From Arthrobacter sp. C2 (GTDB lineage Bacteria > Actinomycetota > Actinomycetes > Actinomycetales > Micrococcaceae), in the NCBI GenBank assembly GCA_024207135.1, contig CP042428.1, forward strand, positions 2,170,001 to 2,234,000: a stretch of 64,000 bases of DNA. Reading direction: 5' to 3'. Both the position numbers and the translations under genes were made by a program. Positions 34,883 to 44,007 of this stretch are shown here, in pieces. The notes below the pieces were generated by a model, which had not been told where the DNA came from, ran no database searches, and saw only the letters and a program-made list of their open reading frames with translations. How positions within the stretch are numbered: the stretch's first letter is position 1; every line of letters begins with the position of its first letter.

Positions 34883-35223
34883 GTTCGTTGTCTCAAAGTG
34901 GGAGGCGGGCTGCCATTACCCCAGCTCCTACGGCCCAAACGGTTTCAAGTCCATATTGCCACCATGAGCGGGTTGCCCCTGATACTACTTGGTTTCCTAC
35001 AGATGCCACTGAGTGAGCTGCTTTCATATTGATACTCCTTGTCCTACTGTTTCGACGATTATTTTGTTCCTTCTGACGAAGGTGCTTCGCGTGCGACGAC
35101 TTCATTCGAAGGCCTCGCTCGCTCAAAAACCGTAGAAAACTGAGAAAAAGCAGTCCCGCCATTACTTCTATTGAGAAGCCCCAGTTTTGAAGTGGGACCG
35201 CCTCCAGCTTTTAGACAACGAAC
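34883..35223. repeat. Imperfect 27-bp inverted repeats bounding a 341-base segment
   Basis: The sequence at 34883-34909 and the reverse complement of 35197-35223 agree at 23 of 27 bases, with 11 identical in a row (GTTCGTTGTCT). The outermost matching TG...CA lies at 34889 and 35217. The pair looks like transposon-type ends around a small cargo, but no transposase and no flanking direct repeat was seen. A MITE-like element or the ends of a deleted insertion sequence are possible. Confidence 0.4.
34893..35027 (-). CDS. Small gene, 44-aa peptide of unknown function
   Basis: The 44-residue product has a polar N-terminus (MKAAHSVASVGNQ), then SGATRSWWQYGLETVW and a hydrophobic, glycine-containing C-terminus (AVGAGVMAARLPL). 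Net charge is low, and it could form an amphipathic or membrane-associating helix. Support for a real gene: a consensus ribosome site AAGGAG (35040-35035) 7 bases before ATG, and a terminator just after the stop. The frame continues upstream to 35162 without a better start. It is convergent to the NatAB-type exporter and downstream of a two-component system, so a small membrane peptide, toxin or bacteriocin-like product is conceivable. No family is recognised. Confidence 0.5.
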   Translation of the reverse strand: MKAAHSVASVGNQVVSGATRSWWQYGLETVWAVGAGVMAARLPL

Positions 35224-35283
35224 TGACAGGAACTGTACATCATATCTAATGACTTTTTGCGGTCGGACAGCTGGCTTCATAAC

Positions 35284-35338
35284 TAACGAAGACTCGTAGC
35301 GTTCCCCTCTATGGGAATGCTACGAGCCTTCGTCGTTA
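35284..35338 (-). terminator. Terminator hairpin of putA
   Basis: A long imperfect stem (CGAAGACTCGTAGCGTTCCC with GGGAATGCTACGAGCCTTCG, wobble pairs only, extended by TAACGA/TCGTTA) with a CTCTAT loop begins 14 bases downstream of the putA stop. The T-run is short. Confidence 0.65.
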
Positions 35339-35351
35339 GAGCTTCGGGATA

Positions 35352-38300
35352 CTAGATCACCGAGTCGCTCAGGTGGTTCGGGGTGCCGAAGCGGTGCGCG
35401 GTGATGGAGACCGCCTGCTCGTGCAGGAAGGTCAACATTTCCACACGTCCCGCGGAAACCACGTTGTTGCCGTAGATGGCAACATCGGGCTTGCCGTTGG
35501 TTGCTTCGGCAACGTCCATGACCGATCCTCCGATCAGGCGGATGCGGGATGCGGAGTCCGGACCGGTCTTGGCGGCCAGGCGTGCGGCTCGGGCGCCGAA
35601 GCCCTGGGCGTCCTCAACCACGACGGTGGCCGAGGATTCGGTGAGCACCGCGCGGATTGCTGCAGGGACCTCGACGGCGGAGGACACCGTGACGCGGGAC
35701 CCGGCGGCGATGCCCGCGGCGACGACGCGAACCAGCTCGGCGATGCCGTGGCCCGAGGTCTCGTTCTCGAAGCGAACGGTCACCGGCAGGGCGCGGTAGC
35801 GGAACACGTTGCGCTCCGCGTGCAGGCCGGAGACGTCCTTGGCGGTGTTGAACTCGTTGGCCCAGACGGTGGCGTCGGAGGTCAGTGCGCCTTCGAGCCA
35901 GGACACGTCCGCGGCCTCGAGTCCGGACTCGCCGGCCGCCTTCAGCAGCGCGGCCGAGGTTGCCGGGAGCGTCCCGGTGTGAGCGACCGGTGCGTCTTCC
36001 CAGGAGCCCATGCCCACCAGGTAGTTCGGTCCGCCGGCCTTGGTGCCCGCGCCGATGGCCGACTTCTTCCAGCCGCCGAACGGCTGGCGCTGCACGATGG
36101 CGCCGGTGATGCCGCGGTTGATGTAGAGGTTGCCGGCCTGGATGTTCTCCAGCCAGTAGGCCATCTCATCCGAATCCAGCGAGTGCAGGCCGCTGGTCAG
36201 CCCGTAGTCGATGTCGTTGACGATGGAGACGGCCTCTTCGAGGGTCTCTGCGGTCATCACGCCGAGGATCGGGCCGAAGTACTCGGTGAGGTGGTACTCG
36301 GAACCGCGCTTGACCCCGGAGCGGACGCCCGGGCTCCACAGCTTGCCGGACTCGTCGAGCTTCTTGGGCTCAAGCACCCACTTCTCGCCCTCGCCCAGGG
36401 TGGTCAGGCCGCGCAGCAGCTTGCCCTGCGCCGGCTCGATGACCGGGCCCATCTGGGTCTGCGGGTCCTGCGGGTAGCCGACCTTCAGCGAGCGGATGTC
36501 GTCGATGAGCTGGTTGTGGAAGCGCTTGGAGTCGGCAGCCGATCCCACCAGGATCACCAGCGAGGCGGCCGAGCACTTCTGGCCGGCGTGGCCGAAGGCC
36601 GAGGCCGCGACGTCCTTGGCGGCCAGGTCCAGGTCGGCGTGTGGGGTGACGATCACGGCGTTCTTGCCCGAGGTTTCCGCCAGCAGCGGCAGGTCCTTGC
36701 GGAAGGAACGGAAGAGCTGGGCGGTCTCGTAGCCGCCGGTGAGGATCAACCGGTCAACGCTCGGGTGGGACACCAGCTCGGTGCCCAGGGAGCGCTCGGA
36801 GAGCTGGACCAGCTGCAGGACATCGCGCGGCACTCCGGCTTCCCACAGCGCCTCGACCATGACGGCGCCGGAGCGTGCCGCCTGGCCCGCGGGCTTGATG
36901 ATGACCGAGGAACCCGAGGCCAGGGCCGAGAGGGTGGAGCCGGCCGGGATGGCGACCGGGAAGTTCCACGGCGGGGTGACCACGGTGAGCTTCGAGGGCA
37001 CGAAGGTGGCGCCGTCGACGTTTTCCAGCTCCAGGCCGCGCTGGGCGTAGTAGTGGGCGAAGTCGATGGCCTCGGAAACCTCGGGGTCGCCCTGGTCCAG
37101 GGTCTTGCCGCATTCGGAGCCCATGACCTCGAGCAGGTCTGCGCGGTGCGCCTCCATGACGGCACCGGCGCGGTGCAGGATGGCTGCGCGGGCGGCGGCG
37201 CCCATGGCCTGCCAGGATGCCGAGGCCGCAACGGCGGTCTCGACGACCCGGTTCAGCTCGTCCTCGGTGTGGATCATGGCCTTCGCCACGGAATCCTTGC
37301 CCAGGGTCGAGCCGACCATCTTGTTCACGATCTCCCGGCCCCAGGCGCGGTTGCCCGGCAGGTCCGGGTCGGTGTCCGGGGTGTTCTCGAAGTCGAGCGT
37401 GCCATCGGCCAGCCCGGCCAGCTTGGCCTCGATCGCCACAGGGTCCACGATGTTGCGGTCCTGGATGCGGTGCGGGGCCGGGATGCTGTCATCCAGGTCC
37501 GCCAGGGAGGCGAGGAAGCGCTGCTTCTCGCGCTCGAACAGTGCCTCGTTCTTGTCCAGCTCGAAGACGGCGGACATGAAGTTTTCCTGGCTGGCGCCCT
37601 CTTCGAGGCGCCGGATCAGATAGGCGATGGCCACGTCGAACTCGCCCGGGTGCACGACCGGCGTGTAGAGCAGCAGGCGCCCGACATCCTTGCGGACGGC
37701 CTCGGCCTGGCCGGTGGCCATGCCCAGCAGCATCTCGAATTCGATGCCCTCGGTGACGGAACGGCCCTGGGCCAGCAGCCAGGCCAGGGCCACGTCGAAG
37801 AGGTTGTGGCCGGCGATGCCGATGCGCACGTTTTCCACGTGTCCCGGGCGCAGGGCGTAGTCCAGCACCGACTTGTAGGAGGTGTCCGAGTCCTGCTTGG
37901 TGTTCCAGGTGGCAACCGGCCATCCGTGCAGGTTTGCCTCGACCTGCTCCATCGGCAGGTTGGCGCCCTTCACGACGCGGACCTTGATCGGTGCCCCGCC
38001 GGCGCCCACGCGCTTGGCGGACCATTCCTGCAGGTGGATCATGGCCGAGAGGGCGTCGGGCAGGTAGGCCTGCAGCACGATGCCGGCCTCCAGGTCGCGG
38101 AATTCGGGGAGGTCGAGGATCCGGGTGAAGACCGCAATGGTCAGGTCCAGGTCCTTGTACTCCTCCATGTCCAGGTTGATGAACTTCTTCTTGGGCGCGG
38201 AGGTGGCGGCCAGGCGGTAGAGCGGGATGAGCTTTTCGATGATGTGCTCGACGGCCTCGTCAAAGGCCCAGTGGTTGTGCGGGGCCACGGTGGAGGAGAC

Positions 38301-38888
38301 CTTGATGGACACGTAGTCGACATCGTCGCGGGCCAGCAGCTTGTGGGTTCCCTCGAGGCGGCGGGCGGCTTCGCCCTCGCCGAGGATCGCTTCGCCCAGG
38401 AGGTTGACGTTGAGGTCGATGCCCTCCTTCTTGATCTTGGAGATCGAGGCGCCGAGCTTGGCGTCGGTGGCGTCGATGATCAGGTGGCCGACCATCTCGC
38501 GCAGCACGCGGCGGGCCGCCGGGACCACGATGCCCGGCAGGATCGGGGCCATGGTGCCACCCAGGGCCACGGCCGACTTCATGTACCAGGGCAGGAAGGA
38601 GGGGACCTTCGGGGCCAGGGCCTTGAGGTTGCGGGCGGCGACCTTCAGGTCCTCGGGGCGGATCACGCCGTCGACGAAGCCGACGGTGAAGTCCAGGCCG
38701 TTGGGGTCCTTGAGCACACCGGCAAGCTGCGCGGCGGAGGCATCCACGGGAACCTTCGAGCCTTCGGTGAGCCAGTGGCGCACCAGCTTGATGGCTTCGT
38801 CTGCAAGGTCCTGGGGGCGGACCAGAGCGGTGCCGTCGGCGGCGAGGGCCGGCGGGACTACACGCACGTGCGGGGTCGTAAGGGACAC
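35352..38888 (-). CDS. putA: Bifunctional proline dehydrogenase / L-glutamate-gamma-semialdehyde dehydrogenase
   Basis: 1178 aa. Oxidises proline to P5C with FAD and then to glutamate with NAD. The FAD-binding proline dehydrogenase barrel fills about 90-450, ending in the YLIRRLEEGASQENF block (423-437). The aldehyde dehydrogenase lies at about 505-1010: TPPWNFPVAIPAG (638-650), the general-base Glu738 in LAETSGKNA and catalytic Cys772 in GQKCSAAS. The last 150 residues are a C-terminal domain typical of longer PutA proteins. There is no N-terminal ribbon-helix-helix, so it is not a self-regulating PutA; the divergent LysR gene probably takes that role. Start at 38888 fits the family. Confidence 0.95.
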   Translation of the reverse strand: MSLTTPHVRVVPPALAADGTALVRPQDLADEAIKLVRHWLTEGSKVPVDASAAQLAGVLKDPNGLDFTVGFVDGVIRPEDLKVAARNLKALAPKVPSFLPWYMKSAVALGGTMAPILPGIVVPAARRVLREMVGHLIIDATDAKLGASISKIKKEGIDLNVNLLGEAILGEGEAARRLEGTHKLLARDDVDYVSIKVSSTVAPHNHWAFDEAVEHIIEKLIPLYRLAATSAPKKKFINLDMEEYKDLDLTIAVFTRILDLPEFRDLEAGIVLQAYLPDALSAMIHLQEWSAKRVGAGGAPIKVRVVKGANLPMEQVEANLHGWPVATWNTKQDSDTSYKSVLDYALRPGHVENVRIGIAGHNLFDVALAWLLAQGRSVTEGIEFEMLLGMATGQAEAVRKDVGRLLLYTPVVHPGEFDVAIAYLIRRLEEGASQENFMSAVFELDKNEALFEREKQRFLASLADLDDSIPAPHRIQDRNIVDPVAIEAKLAGLADGTLDFENTPDTDPDLPGNRAWGREIVNKMVGSTLGKDSVAKAMIHTEDELNRVVETAVAASASWQAMGAAARAAILHRAGAVMEAHRADLLEVMGSECGKTLDQGDPEVSEAIDFAHYYAQRGLELENVDGATFVPSKLTVVTPPWNFPVAIPAGSTLSALASGSSVIIKPAGQAARSGAVMVEALWEAGVPRDVLQLVQLSERSLGTELVSHPSVDRLILTGGYETAQLFRSFRKDLPLLAETSGKNAVIVTPHADLDLAAKDVAASAFGHAGQKCSAASLVILVGSAADSKRFHNQLIDDIRSLKVGYPQDPQTQMGPVIEPAQGKLLRGLTTLGEGEKWVLEPKKLDESGKLWSPGVRSGVKRGSEYHLTEYFGPILGVMTAETLEEAVSIVNDIDYGLTSGLHSLDSDEMAYWLENIQAGNLYINRGITGAIVQRQPFGGWKKSAIGAGTKAGGPNYLVGMGSWEDAPVAHTGTLPATSAALLKAAGESGLEAADVSWLEGALTSDATVWANEFNTAKDVSGLHAERNVFRYRALPVTVRFENETSGHGIAELVRVVAAGIAAGSRVTVSSAVEVPAAIRAVLTESSATVVVEDAQGFGARAARLAAKTGPDSASRIRLIGGSVMDVAEATNGKPDVAIYGNNVVSAGRVEMLTFLHEQAVSITAHRFGTPNHLSDSVI

Positions 38889-39121
38889 GGCTGCTTCTCC
38901 TTGGAGGAAAGGGGTGGCTAAAAAAGGGGCTACCGCTACCCATCTTGCACACGAAAGGTGTCGCTTTGATAGGCGGGTTCACCAGTCAGTATGGACCCAA
39001 CCATCACTTCGGCAAAAGTGAACAAACCCGAACGATTTACTTCGGCTTTTCCAATGTATCGTTGGGGTGTCGACAAAGGCCGCAATCCGGCCGCCCCACC
39101 GAGCATCCCAGGGAGCAACCC

Positions 39122-40066
39122 ATGCTTGAAATCCGCCGCCTGCGGCTGCTGCGGGAGCTGAGCATCCGCGGCACCATTGCCGAGGTTTCCGACGCCCTCA
39201 GCTACAGTCCTTCCTCCGTCTCCCAGCAGCTTTCGCTGCTGGAAAAGGAGACCGGGGTGAAGCTGCTGCGCAAGGTCGGCCGGCGCCTGCAGCTGACCCC
39301 GCAGGCCGAGGTCCTGGTCGCCCACACCGACGAGCTGCTCGACTCCATGGAACGTGCCGAGGCCGACCTCGCCTCGACCCAGCCGGCGATTGCCGGCACG
39401 GTGCGCCTGGCGGTGTTCCAGACCGCGGTGCTCTCGCTGATTCCCCCGGTGCTGCGCGAGCTGCGGCACCAGTACCCGCACCTGCGGGTGGAGATGGTGC
39501 AGCACGAGCCGGAAACCGCCCTGCATGAGACGTGGGCGCGGGATTTCGACCTGGTCGTCGCCGAGCAGTACCCCGGTCATGCGGCCCCGCACTACGCGGC
39601 CCTGGACCGCAAGATCCTGGCCCACGACGCCATCCGCCTGGCGCTGCCGGGAAACAACGACGAGATGCCCGCGGAGTTCCGGCACGTCTCCTCCATCGAG
39701 GCCGCGGCTGGCCTCCCGTGGGTCATGGAGCCGCGCGGTGCGGCCTCCCGGCATTGGGCCGAGCAGACCTGCCGCACCGCGGGCTTCGAGCCGGATGTGC
39801 GCTACGAGACCGCAGACCTGCAGGCCCACGTGCGATTGGTCGAATCCGGCAACGCCGTGGCCCTGCTGCCGGATTTGGTTTGGGCCTACCGGGCACGGGA
39901 CCTGCGCGTGGTCGACCTGCCCGGAGCCCCGCACCGGACCATCTTCACCGCCATGCGGCACTCCTCCGCGCAGCACCCCGGATTGGTGGCCGCGCGCAAG
40001 GCGCTGCACGAGCAGGCGGTGGCGCTCCCCGGACCCCATGCGGTCGGTGACGGTACAGTTACTTAG
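39122..40066 (+). CDS. LysR-family regulator of proline utilisation
   Basis: 314 aa. N-terminal winged helix-turn-helix (LRLLRELSIRGTIAEVSDAL then SPSSVSQQLSLLEKETGVKL). The C-terminal periplasmic-binding-like effector domain starts around GTVRLAVFQTAVLS. ATG 39122 has GGGAG 6 bases upstream. It is divergent from putA (233 bases apart) and followed by putP, so it most likely controls both. The 38889-39121 region carries AACGAT (39031) and ATCGTT (39058) in inverted orientation, and two direct copies of ACTTCGGC, possible binding elements. Confidence 0.85.
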   Translation: MLEIRRLRLLRELSIRGTIAEVSDALSYSPSSVSQQLSLLEKETGVKLLRKVGRRLQLTPQAEVLVAHTDELLDSMERAEADLASTQPAIAGTVRLAVFQTAVLSLIPPVLRELRHQYPHLRVEMVQHEPETALHETWARDFDLVVAEQYPGHAAPHYAALDRKILAHDAIRLALPGNNDEMPAEFRHVSSIEAAAGLPWVMEPRGAASRHWAEQTCRTAGFEPDVRYETADLQAHVRLVESGNAVALLPDLVWAYRARDLRVVDLPGAPHRTIFTAMRHSSAQHPGLVAARKALHEQAVALPGPHAVGDGTVT

Positions 40067-40247
40067 GTCACAAACGGGTAACGGCACCGTGAGAGCCGCC
40101 ACAAACCGGCGAACTTTGCTGTCATACTCGAGACCGGTTGCGTTCCACAGGCACGTGCCGGTGCGGCAGTGCAACCGTGCCGCCGGCAACGAAAGACCCC
40201 GGGGATCACCCTTCCCCGGGACGCCCCAACCTTCATGAGGACCCATC

Positions 40248-41777
40248 ATGTCCGATTCAACATTCCAGCTGATAGCCATCGCGGTGTACCTTGCCGCCAT
40301 GCTGGGCATCGGCTACTTCGCGTTCAAGCGCACCAACAACATCGACGACTACATGCTCGCGGGCCGCGGGCTGAAGCCCGGGGTCGCAGCGCTCTCCGCC
40401 GGTGCCTCCGACATGTCCGGCTGGCTGCTGATGGGCCTGCCCGGCGCGATCTACCTCAATGGCCTCATCGAGGCCTGGATCGCCATCGGCCTGACCATCG
40501 GCGCATGGCTGAACTGGAAGTTCGTCGCCCCGCGCCTGCGCTCCTACACGGCGGTGGCGCAGAACGCGATCACCATCCCCAGCTTCTTCGAGAAGCGGCT
40601 GAAGGACAACAGCCACTTCCTGCGCATCGCCGCCTCGGTCATCATCCTGGCGTTCTTCACCTTCTACGTTTCCTCCGGCATGGTGGCCGCAGGCAAGTTC
40701 TTCGAGTCCTCCTTCGGCTGGAACTACCTCACCGGCCTGTTCGTTGTCGCCGGCGTCACCCTGCTTTACACCCTCTTCGGCGGATTCCTGGGCGCAACCC
40801 TCACCGACGTCGCCCAGGGCCTGCTGATGTTTGCCGCACTCATTGCCGTCCCGATCGTGGCCATCTTCCAGATGGGCAACATCGGGCAGATCAGTGACAA
40901 GATCACGCAGGTCAACCCGGATGCGCTGAACCTGTTCTCGTCCTTCAACACGACCAACGGATTCCTGGCCGCCGTCGCCATCTTCTCCACCGCGGCCTGG
41001 GGCCTGGGCTACTTCGGCCAGCCGCACATCATCGTGCGCTTCATGGCGCTGCGCTCCCCGTCCGAGGCCAAGACGGCCCGACGCATCGGCATCGGCTGGA
41101 TGATGCTCACGGCACTGGGCGCGATCGTCACCGCCCTGGTCGGCATCGCCTACTTTGCCGGCAGCCCGGAAAAGGAGATCACCGACCCGGAGACGGTCTT
41201 CCTGCTGCTGAGCCAGATCTTCTTCCACCCGTTCGTGGCGGGGCTGGTGCTCGCCGCGGTGCTGGCGGCCATCATGTCCACCATGTCCTCGCAGCTGATC
41301 GTCTGCTCCTCGGCCCTGGTCGAGGACCTGTACAACATCGCCGGCAAGAAGCTGACCCCCAAGCGCGAGGTCATGCTCGGGCGCACCGGTGTGCTGGTCG
41401 TGGCCGTTGTTGCCGCGGCGCTGGCCCTGAACCGGGATTCCAGCATCCTGGAGCTGGTCTCCTTCGCCTGGGCCGGCTTCGGCGCTGCCTTCGGACCGAT
41501 CGTGCTGTTGAGCCTGTACTGGCGCAAGCTGACCTCCACCGGCGCCCTGGCGGGCATGCTCACCGGTGCCGTGACGGTCTTCGTCTGGGGCAACATCGAT
41601 GTGCTGTCCAGTGCCATGTACGAGATCGTTCCGGGCTTCGTGCTCAACCTCTTGGTTGCCGTGCTGGCCTCCCGTGCCACCTACAAGCACAACGCCGCCA
41701 TCGAGGAGGAGTTCTCCGCGATGGAAGCGGAAATCGAGGAGAACGCACCCTACGTCGAGGCACCCGTCGTTCCGTAG
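40248..41777 (+). CDS. putP: Sodium/proline symporter
   Basis: 509 aa, SSS family, 13 spans expected. Family blocks: YMLAGRGLKPGVAALSAGAS (first half of the Na+ site), DMSGWLLMGLPGAIY, then WGLGYFGQPHIIVRFMALRS, which is the PutP signature, and AAIMSTMSSQLIVCSSALVE for the second sodium ligands. Imports proline for PutA. GAGGACCC lies before ATG. It ends in a clear terminator; expression probably follows the LysR regulator just upstream, although the 181-base gap allows its own promoter. Confidence 0.94.
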   Translation: MSDSTFQLIAIAVYLAAMLGIGYFAFKRTNNIDDYMLAGRGLKPGVAALSAGASDMSGWLLMGLPGAIYLNGLIEAWIAIGLTIGAWLNWKFVAPRLRSYTAVAQNAITIPSFFEKRLKDNSHFLRIAASVIILAFFTFYVSSGMVAAGKFFESSFGWNYLTGLFVVAGVTLLYTLFGGFLGATLTDVAQGLLMFAALIAVPIVAIFQMGNIGQISDKITQVNPDALNLFSSFNTTNGFLAAVAIFSTAAWGLGYFGQPHIIVRFMALRSPSEAKTARRIGIGWMMLTALGAIVTALVGIAYFAGSPEKEITDPETVFLLLSQIFFHPFVAGLVLAAVLAAIMSTMSSQLIVCSSALVEDLYNIAGKKLTPKREVMLGRTGVLVVAVVAAALALNRDSSILELVSFAWAGFGAAFGPIVLLSLYWRKLTSTGALAGMLTGAVTVFVWGNIDVLSSAMYEIVPGFVLNLLVAVLASRATYKHNAAIEEEFSAMEAEIEENAPYVEAPVVP

Positions 41778-41797
41778 CCAACCCCTGGATGTGGCCC

Positions 41798-41828
41798 TGC
41801 CCCCTCGCCATGTTTCGGCGAGGGGGCA
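41798..41828 (+). terminator. Terminator of putP
   Basis: TGCCCCCTCGCC pairs perfectly over 12 bp with GGCGAGGGGGCA around a 7-base loop, 20 bases after the stop, followed by TTGTCAT. Confidence 0.8.
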
Positions 41829-41901
41829 TTGTCATGCTTGACTTGGAACGACAAATAGTCACTCGCTTATACAAAGAGCCCCTGAGAGGGAGGAAAGTCG
41901 C

Positions 41902-42309
41902 ATGAAGGAACTTTTCGATTTCAATTTCGACAGCTTCGTCACCCCCAAGGTCGTCAAGATCGTCTACATCTTGATCACCATCGGCCTGGGCATCCTGTAC
42001 CTGGGCATCGTGATTTCCGCGTTCGCCACCAGGCAGGTGGCCTTCGGCTTCCTGGCGCTGATCATCATCGGCCCCCTGGTGGTGCTGATCTACCTGGCGT
42101 TGGCACGCATGGGCCTGGAATCGCTGATCGCCACGATCCGCACCGCGCAGAACACCGGCGAACTGGTGCGCCTGGCCGGCGGCAATGCCGCTGGCTCCAA
42201 CCAGCCCGCACCCGGCACCTACCCGGGCGGCACGGGCCCCTCGTTCGGCGGCCCCGCAGGCCCGCCGGCACCTCCGGCCAACCCCTACGGGAATGGGCCG
42301 CAGGCCTAG
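41902..42309 (+). CDS. DUF4282 membrane protein
   Basis: 135 aa. Begins MKELFDFNFDSFVTPKVVK, the DUF4282 opening, followed by two long hydrophobic spans (IVYILITIGLGILYLGIVIS; FLALIIIGPLVVLIYLALAR) and a Pro/Gly-rich soluble tail from about residue 90. Family function unknown. A good GAGGGAGG ribosome site precedes the ATG. It stands alone between two hairpins. Confidence 0.82.
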   Translation: MKELFDFNFDSFVTPKVVKIVYILITIGLGILYLGIVISAFATRQVAFGFLALIIIGPLVVLIYLALARMGLESLIATIRTAQNTGELVRLAGGNAAGSNQPAPGTYPGGTGPSFGGPAGPPAPPANPYGNGPQA

Positions 42310-42331
42310 CCGCTCCACCGGCCACGGCATA

Positions 42332-42387
42332 AACCGGCGGTGGATTCACGGGAAAGCCCTAGCGGCCCCGCGAATCCACCGCCGGTT
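42332..42387 (+). terminator. 16-bp inverted repeat downstream of the DUF4282 gene
   Basis: AACCGGCGGTGGATTC (42332-42347) pairs perfectly with 42372-42387 around a 24-base loop, then CCATTTCCCC follows. The loop is large for a terminator, so a regulatory structure before the carboxypeptidase is an alternative. Confidence 0.5.
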
Positions 42388-42456
42388 CCATTTCCCCTCC
42401 CCCGGCGAGCGCGCACGGACCCACAGAGAACCGGTTTTCGACGGTAAGATCTTGGC

Positions 42457-43977
42457 ATGCCTGATGTCTCCGTACCCTCCCCGAACGCGCCCGAGACCAC
42501 GCCCAAGCCCGAGGTCGTGGACGATTTTGTCACCCGCAGCCACCGCACCGCTTCCGGGTTGCGCTACACCAGCACCACCGGCCGGATGGTGCTGCGCAAG
42601 GAAGAAGACACCGAGGGCAAAACCGAGGGCTTCAACGCCAAGGCGGAGATCTTCCTGGTCGCCTACACCGCCGAGACCGAGGAAGCACCCGCCACCGGGA
42701 ACGGGACCAAGTCCCGCGCCAAGAAGCCGTCCGGACCAACGGCGGCCAACCGGCGCCCGGTGGTGTTCGCCTTCAACGGCGGCCCCGGCTCGGCCAGCCT
42801 CTGGCTGCACATGGGCCTGCTGGGCCCGCGCATCGTCGATTCCGGGGACGTGGGAAACATGACCCCGGCACCCTACGGGGTCATCGACAACCCCGAGTCG
42901 CTGCTCGAGCACGCCGATGTGGTGATGATCGACCCGGTGAACACCGGGTTCTCCCGCGTCGTTGAGGGCGGGACCACCGACGAATTCCATTCCTTCACCG
43001 CCGACCGCGACCTGGTCGCCGAGGTCATCCGGCTCTGGGTCACCCGCAACCAGCGCTGGCTCTCCCCCAAGTACCTCATCGGCGAGTCCTACGGCACCAT
43101 GCGCGCGGTGGCCGTGGCCCGGCGCCTGCAGGAGGCCCACGGCATGGCGGTGAACGGGCTGGGGCTGATCTCCACGGTGCTGAACATGTCCACCCTGGAC
43201 TTCGCCCCGGGCAACGACACCCCCTACGCCCTGCACCTGCCCACCTACGCGGCGATCGCCCACTACCACGGCCGCCACGGCAACCGCCCGCTGGAAGAGA
43301 TCGTGCGCGATGCCGAGGACTACGCCTCGGGCGACTACGTGGTGGCCCTGCACCTGGGCAACCGGCTCTCCAAGCGCAAGTCCGACGGGGTGGTCAAGCA
43401 CCTGGCCGAGCTCACCACGCTCTCCGAGTCCTTCATCCGGCGCACCAACCTGCGCTGGGACTACATGGAATTCGCCACCGAGCTGCTGCGCGAAAACGGG
43501 CTGATGGTCGGGCGCATCGACGGGCGCTTCACCGGGGTCCCCCCGCGCCTGCAGGAATCCCACACCTGGGACGACCCCTCGATGCGCGCCATCACCGGCC
43601 CCTTCTCCGCGGCCATCAACCACTACGTGCGCGCCGAGCTGGGCTACGAATCGGACCTGCCCTACGAGGTGCTCACCGGCCGGGTGAACCCCTGGAGCTA
43701 CGACACCTTCGAAGGCAAGCCCATCGACGTCACCGGGGACCTCGAGCGCCTGCTCATCGACATCCCGGAGCTGCGCGTGCACGTGGACTACGGCTACCAC
43801 GACGGCGCGACCCCGCACTATGCAGCCGAGTACGTCTGGGCGCACCTGGACGTGCCGCCGGCGGCCAGGGAACGGTTCAGCCACCACTACTACGCGGCCG
43901 GGCACATGATGTACCTGGACCCGGCCGTGCGCACCACGCAGCTGGCCGCACTGGCCGGGTTCGTCACGGGGGTGTAG
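42457..43977 (+). CDS. S10 family serine carboxypeptidase
   Basis: 506 aa alpha/beta hydrolase-fold peptidase of the carboxypeptidase Y family. The oxyanion block is VVFAFNGGPGSASLWLH, the nucleophile Ser is in LIGESYGTMRA, the Asp in VDYGYHDGATPH and the His in AAGHMMYLD. Such bacterial members trim C-terminal residues from peptides. No signal peptide is visible, which is unusual for the family, so an intracellular peptidase is likely. A low-complexity KSRAKKPSGPTAANRR insert sits at about 88-105. It lies 30 bases before the epimerase gene and may be co-transcribed. Confidence 0.88.
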   Translation: MPDVSVPSPNAPETTPKPEVVDDFVTRSHRTASGLRYTSTTGRMVLRKEEDTEGKTEGFNAKAEIFLVAYTAETEEAPATGNGTKSRAKKPSGPTAANRRPVVFAFNGGPGSASLWLHMGLLGPRIVDSGDVGNMTPAPYGVIDNPESLLEHADVVMIDPVNTGFSRVVEGGTTDEFHSFTADRDLVAEVIRLWVTRNQRWLSPKYLIGESYGTMRAVAVARRLQEAHGMAVNGLGLISTVLNMSTLDFAPGNDTPYALHLPTYAAIAHYHGRHGNRPLEEIVRDAEDYASGDYVVALHLGNRLSKRKSDGVVKHLAELTTLSESFIRRTNLRWDYMEFATELLRENGLMVGRIDGRFTGVPPRLQESHTWDDPSMRAITGPFSAAINHYVRAELGYESDLPYEVLTGRVNPWSYDTFEGKPIDVTGDLERLLIDIPELRVHVDYGYHDGATPHYAAEYVWAHLDVPPAARERFSHHYYAAGHMMYLDPAVRTTQLAALAGFVTGV

Positions 43978-44007
43978 CACCGCAGTCCGGGTGGCTAAGC
44001 TGGGACC

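Noticed and set aside
34808-35032. Plus-strand 74-codon frame over the small minus-strand gene
   Set aside because: Starts before and runs through the terminator hairpin and lacks a good ribosome site; the minus-strand frame has both signals.
35059-35280. Minus-strand 73-codon frame upstream of the small gene
   Set aside because: No ribosome site, low-information composition, and it crosses the right inverted repeat.
35373-38921. 1182-codon open frame opposite putA on the plus strand
   Set aside because: Exact antisense of a clear PutA with composition (Gly/Val/His/Asp) expected from reverse reading of high-GC codons; no ribosome site or known domains.
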